Assembly: GCA_013823325.1 (NCBI GenBank)
Contig: PNLY01000029.1
Span: 1 to 53,358, forward strand
Origin: Methylobacterium sp.
GTDB lineage: Bacteria > Pseudomonadota > Alphaproteobacteria > Rhizobiales > Beijerinckiaceae
Length of the DNA stretch: 53,358 nt
Reading direction: 5' to 3'
Shown here: piece by piece, positions 1-8,639 of the stretch
Layout: the number at the start of each line of letters is the position of its first letter
Numbering within the stretch: position 1 is the stretch's first letter
Made by a program: the position numbers and the translations under genes
The notes under the pieces: model-generated
The model's database searches: none
Told to the model about the DNA's origin: nothing
The model's input: only the letters and a program-made list of their open reading frames with translations

Positions 1-1
1 T

Positions 2-1021
2 GTTAGTGCCATCGCGGATCGCGGCGCCGAGGCTTTCTATACCGGGAAGGTGGCGGAGAGCATCGTTGCGGCGGTTCAGGAGAAGGGCGGTATTGTCTCC
101 CTCGAAGACCTCGCGACTTACAAGCCGTTCGTCTCGAAGCAGCGTTCCGTGACCTATCGCGGACATAAGATCTCGGGCGAGTACAGCGGCTTCGTGATCT
201 ATGGCCAAGTTTTCAACACGCTGTCGCATTTCGAGGTCGGCGCCCACGCCCCCGACTCGCCCGAGCGCCTTCGCATCCTGATCGATGTCCTGCGGCGCTG
301 CTGGGCGGACAAGGGCAAGGTCTATCAGGATTTCGACACCGACAAGGGACCCTGGGATGTTCTGCTGTCGTCGGCCTATGCCTGCCAGACGGCGCAGGAG
401 CTGGCTGACAGCCGGCCGAAATCGACGTTCAAGGTGAGCTCAGCCGGTGAAAGCCGCACCGTTCACATTTCGGCCATTGACGCCGAAGGCGGAATGGCGA
501 GCCTGACTGAGACGGTGATCGGCAACTATGGCAGCTTCATCTGCTCCGAAACCGGCGTGCTGCTGAACAACGGCATGATCAGCTTTGCCCCGATTCCGGG
601 CGAGGTGACCTCGATCCGCCCCGGTCGGCGCTCCGCTTCGTCCTTCATCAGCCCGCTTCACATCACCCGCCCCGACGGGAAGTCGATCGTGACGATCGGT
701 TCCTCCGGCGGATCGAAGATCGTCACCTCCAAGCTGCAGATCGCAAGCTTGATCATGGATCACGGCATGTCCCCGCAGCAGGCCGTATCCTTCCCAAGGT
801 TCGATTTCGAGGGCGACAAGCTGATCCTCGATCCGCGCTTCCCACAAGCCACGATCGACCGTCTCAAGAGCCTCGCCTACGACATCGATCTGCGCTTGGA
901 AGAGCTCTCGACCTTCGAATACGGCAACCCCGCCGTTCTCGCCCGCGATGCCGACGGCGTGATCACGGGCGGCGTCAACCCGTTCCAGGCGACGACTGCC
1001 GTCGGTTTCAACGCCGCGTAA
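2..1021 (+). CDS. ggt: Gamma-glutamyltransferase, 5'-truncated by the window edge
   Basis: The frame is open from base 2, so the true start lies upstream; a GTG at 50 is internal. The family makes one precursor that cleaves itself into two subunits at a threonine. It hydrolyses or transfers the gamma-glutamyl group of glutathione and related amides, usually in the periplasm. The visible part covers the end of the large subunit (ADRGAEAFYTG, then the LEDLATY region) and the whole small subunit. The processing threonine is probably the T of TVHISAID, codon 458-460, where the family usually has T-T-H-x-S-V-x-D. The downstream motifs SLTETV, GVLLNNGM and a glycine-rich GSSGGSK also fit. The next gene starts 17 bp after its stop, suggesting an operon with two aminotransferases. 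Family is secure; substrate is unknown. Confidence 0.9.
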   Translation, partial: VSAIADRGAEAFYTGKVAESIVAAVQEKGGIVSLEDLATYKPFVSKQRSVTYRGHKISGEYSGFVIYGQVFNTLSHFEVGAHAPDSPERLRILIDVLRRCWADKGKVYQDFDTDKGPWDVLLSSAYACQTAQELADSRPKSTFKVSSAGESRTVHISAIDAEGGMASLTETVIGNYGSFICSETGVLLNNGMISFAPIPGEVTSIRPGRRSASSFISPLHITRPDGKSIVTIGSSGGSKIVTSKLQIASLIMDHGMSPQQAVSFPRFDFEGDKLILDPRFPQATIDRLKSLAYDIDLRLEELSTFEYGNPAVLARDADGVITGGVNPFQATTAVGFNAA

Positions 1022-1038
1022 GAAACAGGTTCAAAGTC

Positions 1039-2334
1039 ATGGACAATTTCACTCCGAGAAGCGAGGCGCAGAAGGCAAAGGTCCGCAAGGCCTATGACCT
1101 GATCCCGGGCGCCTCAACCAATTCCCTGCTCCAGCCCGACGGAATCGAGTTTCTGATCGAGCGCGGCGAGGGGGCTCACGTCTTCGACACGGACGGGCGG
1201 CGCTATCTGGACTTCATGTTGGGAGCGGGTCCGCTCGTGCTGGGGCATTCGCATCCGCGCATCGTCGAGACGATCAAGCGCCAGGCCGAGCGCGGGACCC
1301 AGTTTTTCGGGCTGGCGGATCGCGCAGTCGATCTCGCCGAACGGCTGGTTCAGCACATCCCCTCCGCAGAGATGGTCCGATATGCATCGAGCGGATCAGA
1401 GGCGACGTTCCATGCCCTCAGACTGGCGCGCGCGACGACCGGACGACAGAAATTCATCAAGTTCGATGGTGCCTGGCATGGCCATCATGACTTGGCGGTC
1501 TGGTCGATGGAGATGTCGCCGACACAGGTGCCGGAGCCCTATGCCGTCAGCTCGGGTATCCAGACCGGCGTTAAGGACAGCCTGATGGTGCTGCCCTTCA
1601 ACGATGCCGCTTACTTCAAGAAGATCATGGCGGAGCATCCGGGCGAGTTCGCGGCCGTCATCTGCGAACCGATGCAGCGCACTTTGAAGCCGCTGCCCGG
1701 CTTTCTCGAGACCCTAAGGCAGGAATGCGATCGCTGGGGCACGGTCTTGATCTTCGACGAGATCGTTTCGGGGTTCCGTCTTTCCGCGGGTGGCGCACAG
1801 GCCAAGTATGGCGTCACGCCCGATCTGACCACGCTGGGCAAGGCGCTGGGAGGAGGGCTGCCCCTCTCCGCCGTCGTCGGCCGGCGGGCGTTTATGGAGC
1901 ATCTCGACCCGCGCAGTGACAGCCACAACTACAGCTTCCATTGCGGCACCTTCAACGGCCATCCGATCGGCATCGAATGTGCGCATACCACCATCGACAT
2001 TCTCGTCGATGAGAAGGGCTTGGACTACATCGCGGATCTCGGGGAATACGGCCGGCAGGCTCTAGCCAAGCTTTTCCGCGATCTTGGCGCCAAGGTGCAG
2101 ATCACCGGCGACGGGCCCATCTTCCACTTCTACTTCTCGGAAGAACCGATCCACGACCATGCCGCGGTGCGCCGGTCAAACGTCCCGCTCTCCGACGCCA
2201 TGCACAAAGAGATTTATGCGAAGGGCATCTACAAAAACTTTTCAAAGGCCTATGTCAGCACCGCACACACTAGGGACCATATCGACGAGCTCTGCGACGC
2301 GCTCCGGCGCGCCTACGTGGCGGTAAAGTCATGA
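1039..2334 (+). CDS. Class III aminotransferase, glutamate-1-semialdehyde aminomutase (HemL)-like
   Basis: A 431-residue PLP enzyme of fold type I. Visible landmarks are the SSGSEA phosphate-binding motif near 118, AWHGHHD near 145, the cofactor-contacting FDEIVSGFR at 239-247, and the Schiff-base lysine K268 in TLGKALGGG. Length and motifs match the HemL branch of class III aminotransferases. Many paralogues in this branch are catabolic aminotransferases rather than tetrapyrrole enzymes. It lies between gamma-glutamyltransferase and a second aminotransferase, so a catabolic role on an amino or gamma-glutamyl compound is more likely than heme synthesis; that is inference. Its stop overlaps the next start by 4 bp (ATGA), so the two are probably translationally coupled. 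Confidence 0.85.
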   Translation: MDNFTPRSEAQKAKVRKAYDLIPGASTNSLLQPDGIEFLIERGEGAHVFDTDGRRYLDFMLGAGPLVLGHSHPRIVETIKRQAERGTQFFGLADRAVDLAERLVQHIPSAEMVRYASSGSEATFHALRLARATTGRQKFIKFDGAWHGHHDLAVWSMEMSPTQVPEPYAVSSGIQTGVKDSLMVLPFNDAAYFKKIMAEHPGEFAAVICEPMQRTLKPLPGFLETLRQECDRWGTVLIFDEIVSGFRLSAGGAQAKYGVTPDLTTLGKALGGGLPLSAVVGRRAFMEHLDPRSDSHNYSFHCGTFNGHPIGIECAHTTIDILVDEKGLDYIADLGEYGRQALAKLFRDLGAKVQITGDGPIFHFYFSEEPIHDHAAVRRSNVPLSDAMHKEIYAKGIYKNFSKAYVSTAHTRDHIDELCDALRRAYVAVKS

Positions 2335-3521
2335 GCAGTCCCGCAGTGGTTTCGATCGCGCGGCGCTCCAGTCCCGACTTACTCTGGCCGCTGCCTCCGA
2401 CGCGCGTCCTCAACATGTCGACGGGGCCGATCGAGGTCACGCGAAATGTTCTGGAAGCGCAGAACGCAAGCATCCTGACGCCTCATATCGAGTCGTTCTG
2501 GAGCGCTCATGACGAAACGATCGATCTGCTTGCGAAGGTGCTTCGCACCAGGAGCAAGATCTTCCTGATGCACGGCTCGATCCGATCGGGTATCGACGTT
2601 GCCCTCGCCAACTTCATTGAGCCGGGTACAAAGGTGCTCAGCATTATCAACGGCTATTGGGGTGAGTTGATCGCTCAATGGGCCGAGCGCCGGGGCGCTC
2701 TGGTGACGCGGCTCGTGCATGGTGTCCTCGACCCCATCGACCTTCAAAGGGTCGAGGAGGCGCTTCGTTCAGGCCCCTATGACCTGACGACGCTCGTCCA
2801 TGTCGAAACCAATTCCGGGCTCGTAAATCCGGTCCGGGAGATCGGGGAGCTTGTCGCGCGCGCCGGCGGCCTGTTCTTCGTCGATACCGCCTGTTCGGCC
2901 GGGGCTATCGAACTGGAAACCGACGACTGGAAAATCGACATCCAGACAACCGGCTCTCACAAGTGCCTTGCCTCTGTTCCGGGCTTGGCCGTCGTCTCGG
3001 TTTCCGACAAAGCCTGGCGGCAGCGTTCGGCCATTGCGGGAAAGCAGGGATATTTCGATTTCTCGGAACTATGGAAGCACTCCATCGAGAGAGTCCACAC
3101 CCCGCCATTCACTCAGCCCACCACTCTCGTTCTGGCCTTGCGCGCGGCACTTCGCGAGATATTCCAATTTGGAATGGAAAAGTGGTGGGCGGTTCACCGT
3201 CAGCTGGCGACACGCTTCATGGATGACCTTCGGGCCGGCGGCTTTTCGATGCTCATCGATGAAAGCACGGTGGCCGGTCGCCGCGATTGCTACTCCGACA
3301 CTGTGATTGCGGTGCGTTATCCGCCTAGTGTCAGCGATCAGTCGTTCCGGAAAATTCTTCTCGAAGAGTTCGGGATCTTCGTTATCGGCAATGTCGGTGA
3401 GTTCGCGGGACGTTCCTTCCGCGTCGGGCTGATGGGGCCGGCGCAGATGGACGCCATCAACATGACCGGGACGGTCGCAGCGCTTCAGCGCACCGCAGCA
3501 GCTGCCGCAGCTCGCCAATAA
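2331..3521 (+). CDS. Class V PLP-dependent aminotransferase (alanine-glyoxylate/serine-pyruvate type)
   Basis: A 396-residue protein with the layout of the AGXT/serine-glyoxylate class V family. It has NMSTGPIEV near the N-terminus, HVETNSG near 157-163, the PLP aspartate region FFVDTACSAG near 182-191, and the lysine K211 in TGSHKCLA. The family transfers the amino group of small amino acids to glyoxylate or pyruvate. The start is the ATG that overlaps the upstream stop. It is the last gene of the ggt-aminotransferase operon, and a perfect hairpin follows. The pairing with a HemL-like enzyme suggests consecutive transaminations on one substrate, which cannot be named from the sequence. Confidence 0.85.
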   Translation: MSSPAVVSIARRSSPDLLWPLPPTRVLNMSTGPIEVTRNVLEAQNASILTPHIESFWSAHDETIDLLAKVLRTRSKIFLMHGSIRSGIDVALANFIEPGTKVLSIINGYWGELIAQWAERRGALVTRLVHGVLDPIDLQRVEEALRSGPYDLTTLVHVETNSGLVNPVREIGELVARAGGLFFVDTACSAGAIELETDDWKIDIQTTGSHKCLASVPGLAVVSVSDKAWRQRSAIAGKQGYFDFSELWKHSIERVHTPPFTQPTTLVLALRAALREIFQFGMEKWWAVHRQLATRFMDDLRAGGFSMLIDESTVAGRRDCYSDTVIAVRYPPSVSDQSFRKILLEEFGIFVIGNVGEFAGRSFRVGLMGPAQMDAINMTGTVAALQRTAAAAAARQ

Positions 3522-3528
3522 TAATGCG

Positions 3529-3551
3529 GTAGGCCGGCTGTGCCGGCCTAC
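3529..3551. terminator. Perfect 10-bp hairpin between convergent genes
   Basis: GTAGGCCGGC and its exact reverse complement are separated by three bases. The hairpin lies between the stop of the class V aminotransferase and the stop of mocR, and includes the mocR stop codon. The mocR-direction transcript continues into an AT-rich CATTATTATT stretch, as in an intrinsic terminator. The opposite direction has no clear U tract. Confidence 0.7.
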
Positions 3552-5050
3552 ACGATCACCGGGAAGCGTGAGGACGAGCGCTTGGAAAGATCGGCCGCCG
3601 CGCGGCAGACTTGGCGGACTGCTTTACCCAGCGCGTCTCTGTCGGAAAGGCCGTAGCTCAGCCGGAAGCCTGTGTTGTCGGCCTTTTCCGGCGTGAGATG
3701 AACGCCTGTCAGAATGCCGACATTCCGGCGCAGGCAGGCGTAGAAGAAGTCGACAGGATCTATGGCGGCCGGAAGCTTGACCCACAGGTTCAGCCCGCCA
3801 TGCGGCCGCGTGAAGGTCGAGCCGGCCGGCAGATTTTCAGCAAGTCCCTGAATGACCGTATCCAGCACCGGCTTGTAAGCTTTCCTGATGCGGGACAGAT
3901 TCGCTTCGGCTTCAGCTGAATCGAGATAGGCCGCAAAAGCATCCTGCAGAAGAGGCGCGGTGTGAAGGTCTGAAACAGATTTCCAGGCCGTGACCTGCTC
4001 CATACGTGCAGGAGGCGCCAATACAAAACCCAACCTCATCCCGGGGATAAGCGTTTTCCCCATGCTGACGATGTAATAGACAAGGTCTTCAGGCTCCGAC
4101 AGCGACTTGATCGACGGTATGAAATCACCTTCGAACCGGAGTTCAGAAAAGCAGTCGTCCTCGATAATAGGAATGCCGTGGCGCCGGCCGATGCCTAGGA
4201 TCGCCCGTCTCTTTTCCAACGAGGTCGTGATACCCGTCGGGTTCTGATAAGTCGGCATCGTGAAGATCGCTTTGGCATTGGACGATCTCACGACTTCGGA
4301 CAATTGCTCGATCGCCATGCCGTCCTGTTGCATGTCGATGCCGATCGCGTTCGCCCCCATATTGCGGAGCAGATCGAGTAAGCCGAAATAGGTGGGATTC
4401 TCGACGATGACGGTATCCCCGCGGCTGACCAGGGACTGGATCGTGATGGAAATTCCCTGCTGGCCGCCGCTGGTGACGATCATGTCGTCGACGTCGCAGT
4501 GTAGTTGGCGATGTCTTTCGAGGAAGCGCGCGAAGGCCGCCTTCAGGTTTGGGAGCCCGTCGGGAGCGATGTACGAATAGGCGTATTCCGGCTTGGCCTT
4601 CAAGATCTGGCCGATTTTCTGTTCGAACGCGCCGGTATCGATCAGGCTCGCGTCAGGATAGGCCCGGGTCAGAGGAACGATATCGGGCAGGTCACCTACC
4701 TTGAGCATCCGCCGAAACGTGTCTCCGTCCTCGTTCGGCAATGTGTCTCGAGGTGAAGGGGCAGCGGGGGCGGGAGCTGGGGGCTCTTCAGCGGGGCCTT
4801 GCACAAAAGTCCCCAGTGCACCCCGTCCAGCAATCAGGCCACGGTCTGACAATTCCCGATAGGCGCGCGCAATCGTCATGACATTGACATTCGCGGCCTC
4901 GGCCAGGGCGCGGACCGGCGGCAACCGCTCTCCCTCACTGAGGCGGCCTTCGATAATCTCTGTCGCAATGAAATCCCGGACTTGAGCATAGAGAGCGACA
5001 TCCGCAGCCTTGTCTAACTGGAGAATGCCCGCAAGCCTTTGAATTTCCAT
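3548..5050 (-). CDS. MocR-type transcriptional regulator (GntR helix-turn-helix plus aminotransferase domain)
   Basis: A 500-residue protein with an N-terminal winged helix of GntR type (about 10-85, including PPVRALAEAANVNVMTIARAY). A proline/alanine-rich linker (about 86-105) and a class I aminotransferase-like domain follow. The PLP lysine is probably K332 in SMGKTLIPGMRLGF. MocR proteins such as GabR, PdxR and TauR sense PLP adducts of amino compounds and often control neighbouring PLP-enzyme or amine-degradation genes. It is convergent with an aminotransferase pair, the likely targets. Its own upstream DNA carries a direct repeat flanking a palindrome. The ligand is not predictable. Confidence 0.9.
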   Translation of the reverse strand: MEIQRLAGILQLDKAADVALYAQVRDFIATEIIEGRLSEGERLPPVRALAEAANVNVMTIARAYRELSDRGLIAGRGALGTFVQGPAEEPPAPAPAAPSPRDTLPNEDGDTFRRMLKVGDLPDIVPLTRAYPDASLIDTGAFEQKIGQILKAKPEYAYSYIAPDGLPNLKAAFARFLERHRQLHCDVDDMIVTSGGQQGISITIQSLVSRGDTVIVENPTYFGLLDLLRNMGANAIGIDMQQDGMAIEQLSEVVRSSNAKAIFTMPTYQNPTGITTSLEKRRAILGIGRRHGIPIIEDDCFSELRFEGDFIPSIKSLSEPEDLVYYIVSMGKTLIPGMRLGFVLAPPARMEQVTAWKSVSDLHTAPLLQDAFAAYLDSAEAEANLSRIRKAYKPVLDTVIQGLAENLPAGSTFTRPHGGLNLWVKLPAAIDPVDFFYACLRRNVGILTGVHLTPEKADNTGFRLSYGLSDRDALGKAVRQVCRAAADLSKRSSSRFPVIV

Positions 5051-5070
5051 CTTTTCTCAGTGCCTATTCG

Positions 5071-5102
5071 AAGGTCGTGATATGTATATCATACAAGGTC
5101 GT
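5071..5102. promoter_or_regulatory. Candidate MocR operator: 8-bp direct repeat flanking a palindrome
   Basis: AAGGTCGT occurs at 5071-5078 and again at 5095-5102, in the same orientation, 24 bp apart. Between them lies the perfect palindrome TGATAT-GT-ATATCA (5078-5091). The block begins 20 bp upstream of the mocR start. Several characterised MocR regulators bind direct repeats, so an autoregulatory site is a reasonable inference. Confidence 0.5.
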
Positions 5103-5229
5103 ACAACAACGTAAATTTTGCCGTGCTGTCGGGTTTTGGAAAGAGATGGCGTCGAGGTCGCGGTCGCACTCGTAATAGCAGTGCTGCTGCGGACGGAGGA
5201 TTGCGCCACAACATTGCGGGAGTGGAATT

Positions 5230-6198
5230 TTAGCCGCTGAGATCTTCGCCTGGAGCCTCGGGCGGGTTGTTCTCCGGATCTGGCTGATCTGCTCTCGCTG
5301 ACGAACGCGACTCCGCAGCGAGCCAATCGATGAACGATGCGACATCGGGGTCCCGTTGCCCTCCGATGGGTGTGACGGCAAAATAAGAGCCGTTGCCCCG
5401 GAGCGGAGCGACCATTTCGAGCGCGGTCAGCGCGCCCTCCGCCAGCTCTCGTTCGACCAGGAAGGAAGGCACCAATCCAACTCCGATTCCTGCGGCTGCC
5501 GCTGCGGCAACCATGGAGAACTGGTCGAACAGGGGCCCACGCTGCGGGGAGGGGTGCTCGGCTCCTGCGGCCGCGAACCAATCGCGCCAGAGATTCGGCC
5601 GTGTCGCCTGCTGCAGCAGCGCCGCCCGCATGAGGTCGGCCGGTTCGCGTAGATCGTGCTCGACGATGTAAGAAGCATGGGCGACGGCGATGACGTCCTC
5701 GTCCCAGAGATGCGTCATTTCCGCGTGGGCCCAGTTCGGCAGTCCGAAATGAATGGCAATGTCCGCTGACCGCTCGGCCAAGTCGAATGGCTGGGATTCC
5801 GTGACGAGTTGAAACGTCACCATCGGGTGTCGGGCGAAATAGCCGGGAAGACGCGGAATCAACCAGCGGGTGGCGAAAGTTGGCAGCACGCCTATTTTCA
5901 GCGTTCGTTCGCTGCCGGCTGAGGCCATGATCGAGTGCGCTGAACTCGCATAATCGGCCAGGATTTTCCTTGCGGAGGCGAGAAAAGCGTTCCCCGCCTT
6001 GGTAAGGACCACGCGACCCTTGACGCGCTCAAAAAGCGTTGCGCCCAGCGTGCTTTCCAGTTCGCGGATTTGCTTGCTCACCGCGCTCTGCGTCAGGGAT
6101 AGTTCTTCAGCTGCACGGGTGAAGCTGCCATGCCGGCCCGCCGCCTCGAAGGCGGCCAGTTCTTGCAGCGAAGGCATTTGGGCCCGGCGTAGCAGCAT
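5230..6198 (-). CDS. LysR-family transcriptional regulator, GcvA-like
   Basis: LysR-type regulator of about 322 residues. The helix-turn-helix follows the pattern ELAAFEAAGRHGSFTRAAEE then LTQSAVSKQIREL. The C-terminal effector domain has the GcvA-subfamily features LPTFATRWLIPRL and a D-x-A-I-x-F-like element. The frame is open to a TTG at 6243, but that start would place a 17-bp palindrome inside the gene. ATG at 6198 or 6177 fits the usual distance to the DNA-binding helix better; 6198 is used here. It is divergent from the HglS-type gene and probably regulates it. Its own 3' end is 179 bp before mocR on the same strand. Confidence 0.88.
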   Translation of the reverse strand: MLLRRAQMPSLQELAAFEAAGRHGSFTRAAEELSLTQSAVSKQIRELESTLGATLFERVKGRVVLTKAGNAFLASARKILADYASSAHSIMASAGSERTLKIGVLPTFATRWLIPRLPGYFARHPMVTFQLVTESQPFDLAERSADIAIHFGLPNWAHAEMTHLWDEDVIAVAHASYIVEHDLREPADLMRAALLQQATRPNLWRDWFAAAGAEHPSPQRGPLFDQFSMVAAAAAAGIGVGLVPSFLVERELAEGALTALEMVAPLRGNGSYFAVTPIGGQRDPDVASFIDWLAAESRSSARADQPDPENNPPEAPGEDLSG

Positions 6199-6206
6199 GC
6201 GCGCAT

Positions 6207-6223
6207 CATTCCATATTGGAATG
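6207..6223. promoter_or_regulatory. 17-bp palindrome, probable LysR operator
   Basis: CATTCCATATTGGAATG has perfect 7-bp arms around TAT and lies 9 bp upstream of the chosen lysR start. It is in the 229-bp intergenic region shared with the HglS-type gene. LysR regulators usually bind interrupted dyads of this size in divergent promoters. The rest of this gap shows no gene. Confidence 0.55.
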
Positions 6224-6427
6224 AATCTGTGAAGAAGCATCAATTGCGTGGCCGTTACCTTGCCCGCATGACTGTCGACCGATCTCAGGCCCCAAAGCCG
6301 GTGTGTCGCAAGTCAGAGTCAGAAGTGCTCCCGTCACCGGTTCAGCCGTCGAGCCTCGGTCATGGCGGACGCGATCATCCGTGACTGCCGGCCCAACATC
6401 GATCACCGCTGAGAGAGGACGCAAACC

Positions 6428-7825
6428 ATGAGCCGATTGCCCAAATTCATGTCGCCTGACGAGGTCCGCACGATCTTTTCCCGTGCGATGTCCGACATGT
6501 ATCGCGAAGAGGTGCCGCAATACGGGACGTTGATGAAGCTCGTTGGCGAGGTGAATGTCGGGACTCGACGGGCCGATCCCGTTCTGGACGGCCGGCTGAT
6601 CGCCAATGACGAGATCGAGCGATTGGATCTCGAGCGCCATGGCGCGATCCGCGTCGGTACGGCGGACGAGCTTTCGACCATGCGCCGGCTTTTCGCGGTC
6701 ATGGGCATGCAGCCGGTTGGCTACTATGACCTGTCGATCGCAGGCGTTCCTGTGCATTCGACGGCGTTTCGCCCGATCGATCCAATGGCTTTGCGCCGTA
6801 ATCCGTTCCGCGTCTTCACGTCGCTCCTGCGATTGGATCTCATTGAGGATGCGACGCTCCGGAGCGAAGCAACGGCAATCCTCGCGCGCCGCTCGATCTT
6901 TACGCCAGCTTGTCTCGAACTGATCAGATCGTGCGAGGCGCAGGGAGGCTTGAACGAAGCCCAAGCCCGGCAGTTCGTCGCCGAGGCGCTCGAAACCTTC
7001 CGCTGGCACAGCGACGCGACGGTTTCCGTGGACGTCTACAACCGGCTTCGGGCAGCTCATCCGCTGGTTGCCGATATAGTCTGCTTCAAGGGTCCGCATA
7101 TCAACCATCTCACGCCGAGGACGCTCGATATCGACGCGGTCCAGGTCGGGATGCCCGCGCAAGGCATTTCTCCGAAAGCGGTGATCGAAGGTCCGCCGCG
7201 ACGCCGTGTTCCGATCTTGCTTCGGCAGACCAGCTTCCGGGCGCTGCAGGAGCCGATTTCGTTCCGCGGCAGCCATGGCGGCCAGCAGGATGGCACGCAT
7301 ACGGCGCGGTTCGGTGAAATCGAGCAGCGAGGCGCTGCGCTGACGCCGAAGGGACGCCAGCTTTACGACGATTTGCTTGCCGGGGTGCGCGCCGATGTTC
7401 AGGTCACGTCAAATGGGTCAAACGCCGGTGACTACATGGCGGCGCTCGAGCGTCATTTCGAGAAGTTCCCGGATGACGAGGACGCTCTGAGAACACAGGG
7501 GCTGGCGTATTTCCGTTATGCAGCGACCGGAAAGCGCGGTGCCGATCCGAAGGCGAGCCTCGAAAGCCTCCTGGCCGCCGGTTACATCAGGGCCGAGCCG
7601 CTTACCTATGAGGATTTCTTGCCTGTCAGCGCCGCTGGCATTTTCTCTTCCAATCTGGGCGACGAAGGTCAGAAAAATCATCGGGAGAGGTCGGAGCGGG
7701 CGTCCTTTGAAGAGGCGCTCGGGACCTCCGTGATCGATGAGATCGCCGTCTACGCTGTGGCCGAGAAGGCTTCGATCGAAGAGACGCGCGATGTGTTGAC
7801 CATTGCTGCTCAACGTATCGCCTGA
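6428..7825 (+). CDS. hglS: 2-oxoadipate dioxygenase/decarboxylase (HglS/YdcJ, former DUF1338 family)
   Basis: A 465-residue protein, close to the length of Pseudomonas putida HglS. That Fe(II) enzyme converts 2-oxoadipate and O2 to D-2-hydroxyglutarate and CO2 in lysine/2-aminoadipate catabolism. The family residues can be placed: H71-G-A-I-R75 for the first metal histidine and substrate arginine, H227 in HINHLTPRT, and a glutamate near E297 in FGEIEQRG. A strong GAGAGGA ribosome binding site precedes the ATG. It is divergent from a LysR regulator and followed after 67 bp by etfBA. In lysine catabolism the product is oxidised by a D-2-hydroxyglutarate dehydrogenase that can use ETF, so the adjacency may be meaningful. 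Identity by motif; in vivo substrate inferred. Confidence 0.82.
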   Translation: MSRLPKFMSPDEVRTIFSRAMSDMYREEVPQYGTLMKLVGEVNVGTRRADPVLDGRLIANDEIERLDLERHGAIRVGTADELSTMRRLFAVMGMQPVGYYDLSIAGVPVHSTAFRPIDPMALRRNPFRVFTSLLRLDLIEDATLRSEATAILARRSIFTPACLELIRSCEAQGGLNEAQARQFVAEALETFRWHSDATVSVDVYNRLRAAHPLVADIVCFKGPHINHLTPRTLDIDAVQVGMPAQGISPKAVIEGPPRRRVPILLRQTSFRALQEPISFRGSHGGQQDGTHTARFGEIEQRGAALTPKGRQLYDDLLAGVRADVQVTSNGSNAGDYMAALERHFEKFPDDEDALRTQGLAYFRYAATGKRGADPKASLESLLAAGYIRAEPLTYEDFLPVSAAGIFSSNLGDEGQKNHRERSERASFEEALGTSVIDEIAVYAVAEKASIEETRDVLTIAAQRIA

Positions 7826-7892
7826 GAGCGCTCTCGATCCGGCAAGTGAACCACTGACAAGTAATCCCTTTTGGTTCAAAGGTGAAACGCCC

Positions 7893-8639
7893 ATGAAGAT
7901 TCTAGTGCCCGTTAAGCGGGTGGTTGATTACAATGTTAAGATCCGCGTGAAGGCTGACGGTTCGGGCGTTGAGCTGGCGAACGTGAAGATGTCGATGAAC
8001 CCGTTCGACGAGATCGCGGTCGAAGAGGCGTTGCGTCTCAAGGAAGCCGGCAAGGCGAGCGAGGTCGTGGTGGTCTCGATCGGCCCGGCTCAAGCCGCTG
8101 AGACGATCCGCACCGGCCTGGCGATGGGCGCCGATCGCGGCATCCTGGTCAAGGTCGAGGGCACGGTCGAGCCGCTCGCCGTCGCCAAGCTCCTGAAGAA
8201 GGTCGTCGAGCAGGAGGCGCCCGGCCTCGTCGTGCTCGGCAAGCAGGCGATCGATGACGACTGCAACCAGACCGGCCAGATGCTGGCGGCGCTGCTCGGC
8301 TGGGGCCAGGGCACGTTTGCCTCGAAGGTCGAGCTATCAGCGGATTCGGTCGACGTAACCCGCGAGGTCGATGGCGGCCTGCAGACGGTCTCGCTCAAGC
8401 TCCCGGCGATCGTGACCACCGATCTGCGCCTGAACGAGCCGCGTTACGCCTCGCTGCCCAACATCATGAAGGCGAAGAAGAAGCCGCTCGACGAGACCTC
8501 GGCCGAGACGCTCGGCGTCGATGTCGCCCCGCGCCTCAAGGTGCTGAAGACGGTGGAGCCGGCCGGCCGTTCCGCCGGCGTCAAGGTGACTAATGCCGCC
8601 GAACTCGTCTCCAAGCTCAAGACCGCCGGGGTGATCTGA
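7893..8639 (+). CDS. etfB: Electron transfer flavoprotein subunit beta
   Basis: A 248-residue protein starting [19 protein letters not shown], the classic EtfB N-terminus and normal length. It forms the AMP-binding half of the soluble ETF heterodimer, which carries electrons from acyl-CoA and other flavin dehydrogenases to ETF-ubiquinone oxidoreductase. The beta signature region ([20 protein letters not shown]) is present near 190-210. The ATG at 7893 has an AAAGGTG site; the frame opens earlier at 7803 but that extension overlaps hglS and is not EtfB-like. The stop overlaps the etfA start by one base. Codon use is noticeably more GC-rich than in hglS just upstream. Confidence 0.97.
   Translation: MKILVPVKRVVDYNVKIRVKADGSGVELANVKMSMNPFDEIAVEEALRLKEAGKASEVVVVSIGPAQAAETIRTGLAMGADRGILVKVEGTVEPLAVAKLLKKVVEQEAPGLVVLGKQAIDDDCNQTGQMLAALLGWGQGTFASKVELSADSVDVTREVDGGLQTVSLKLPAIVTTDLRLNEPRYASLPNIMKAKKKPLDETSAETLGVDVAPRLKVLKTVEPAGRSAGVKVTNAAELVSKLKTAGVI

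Noticed and set aside
1039..2334. hemL for tetrapyrrole biosynthesis
   Set aside because: Motifs fit the superfamily, but the operon with ggt and a class V aminotransferase and the divergent sequence favour a catabolic paralogue.
7824..7835. GAGAGCGCTCTC palindrome after hglS
   Set aside because: Short, lacks a U tract and overlaps the stop codon; too weak to call as a terminator or operator.
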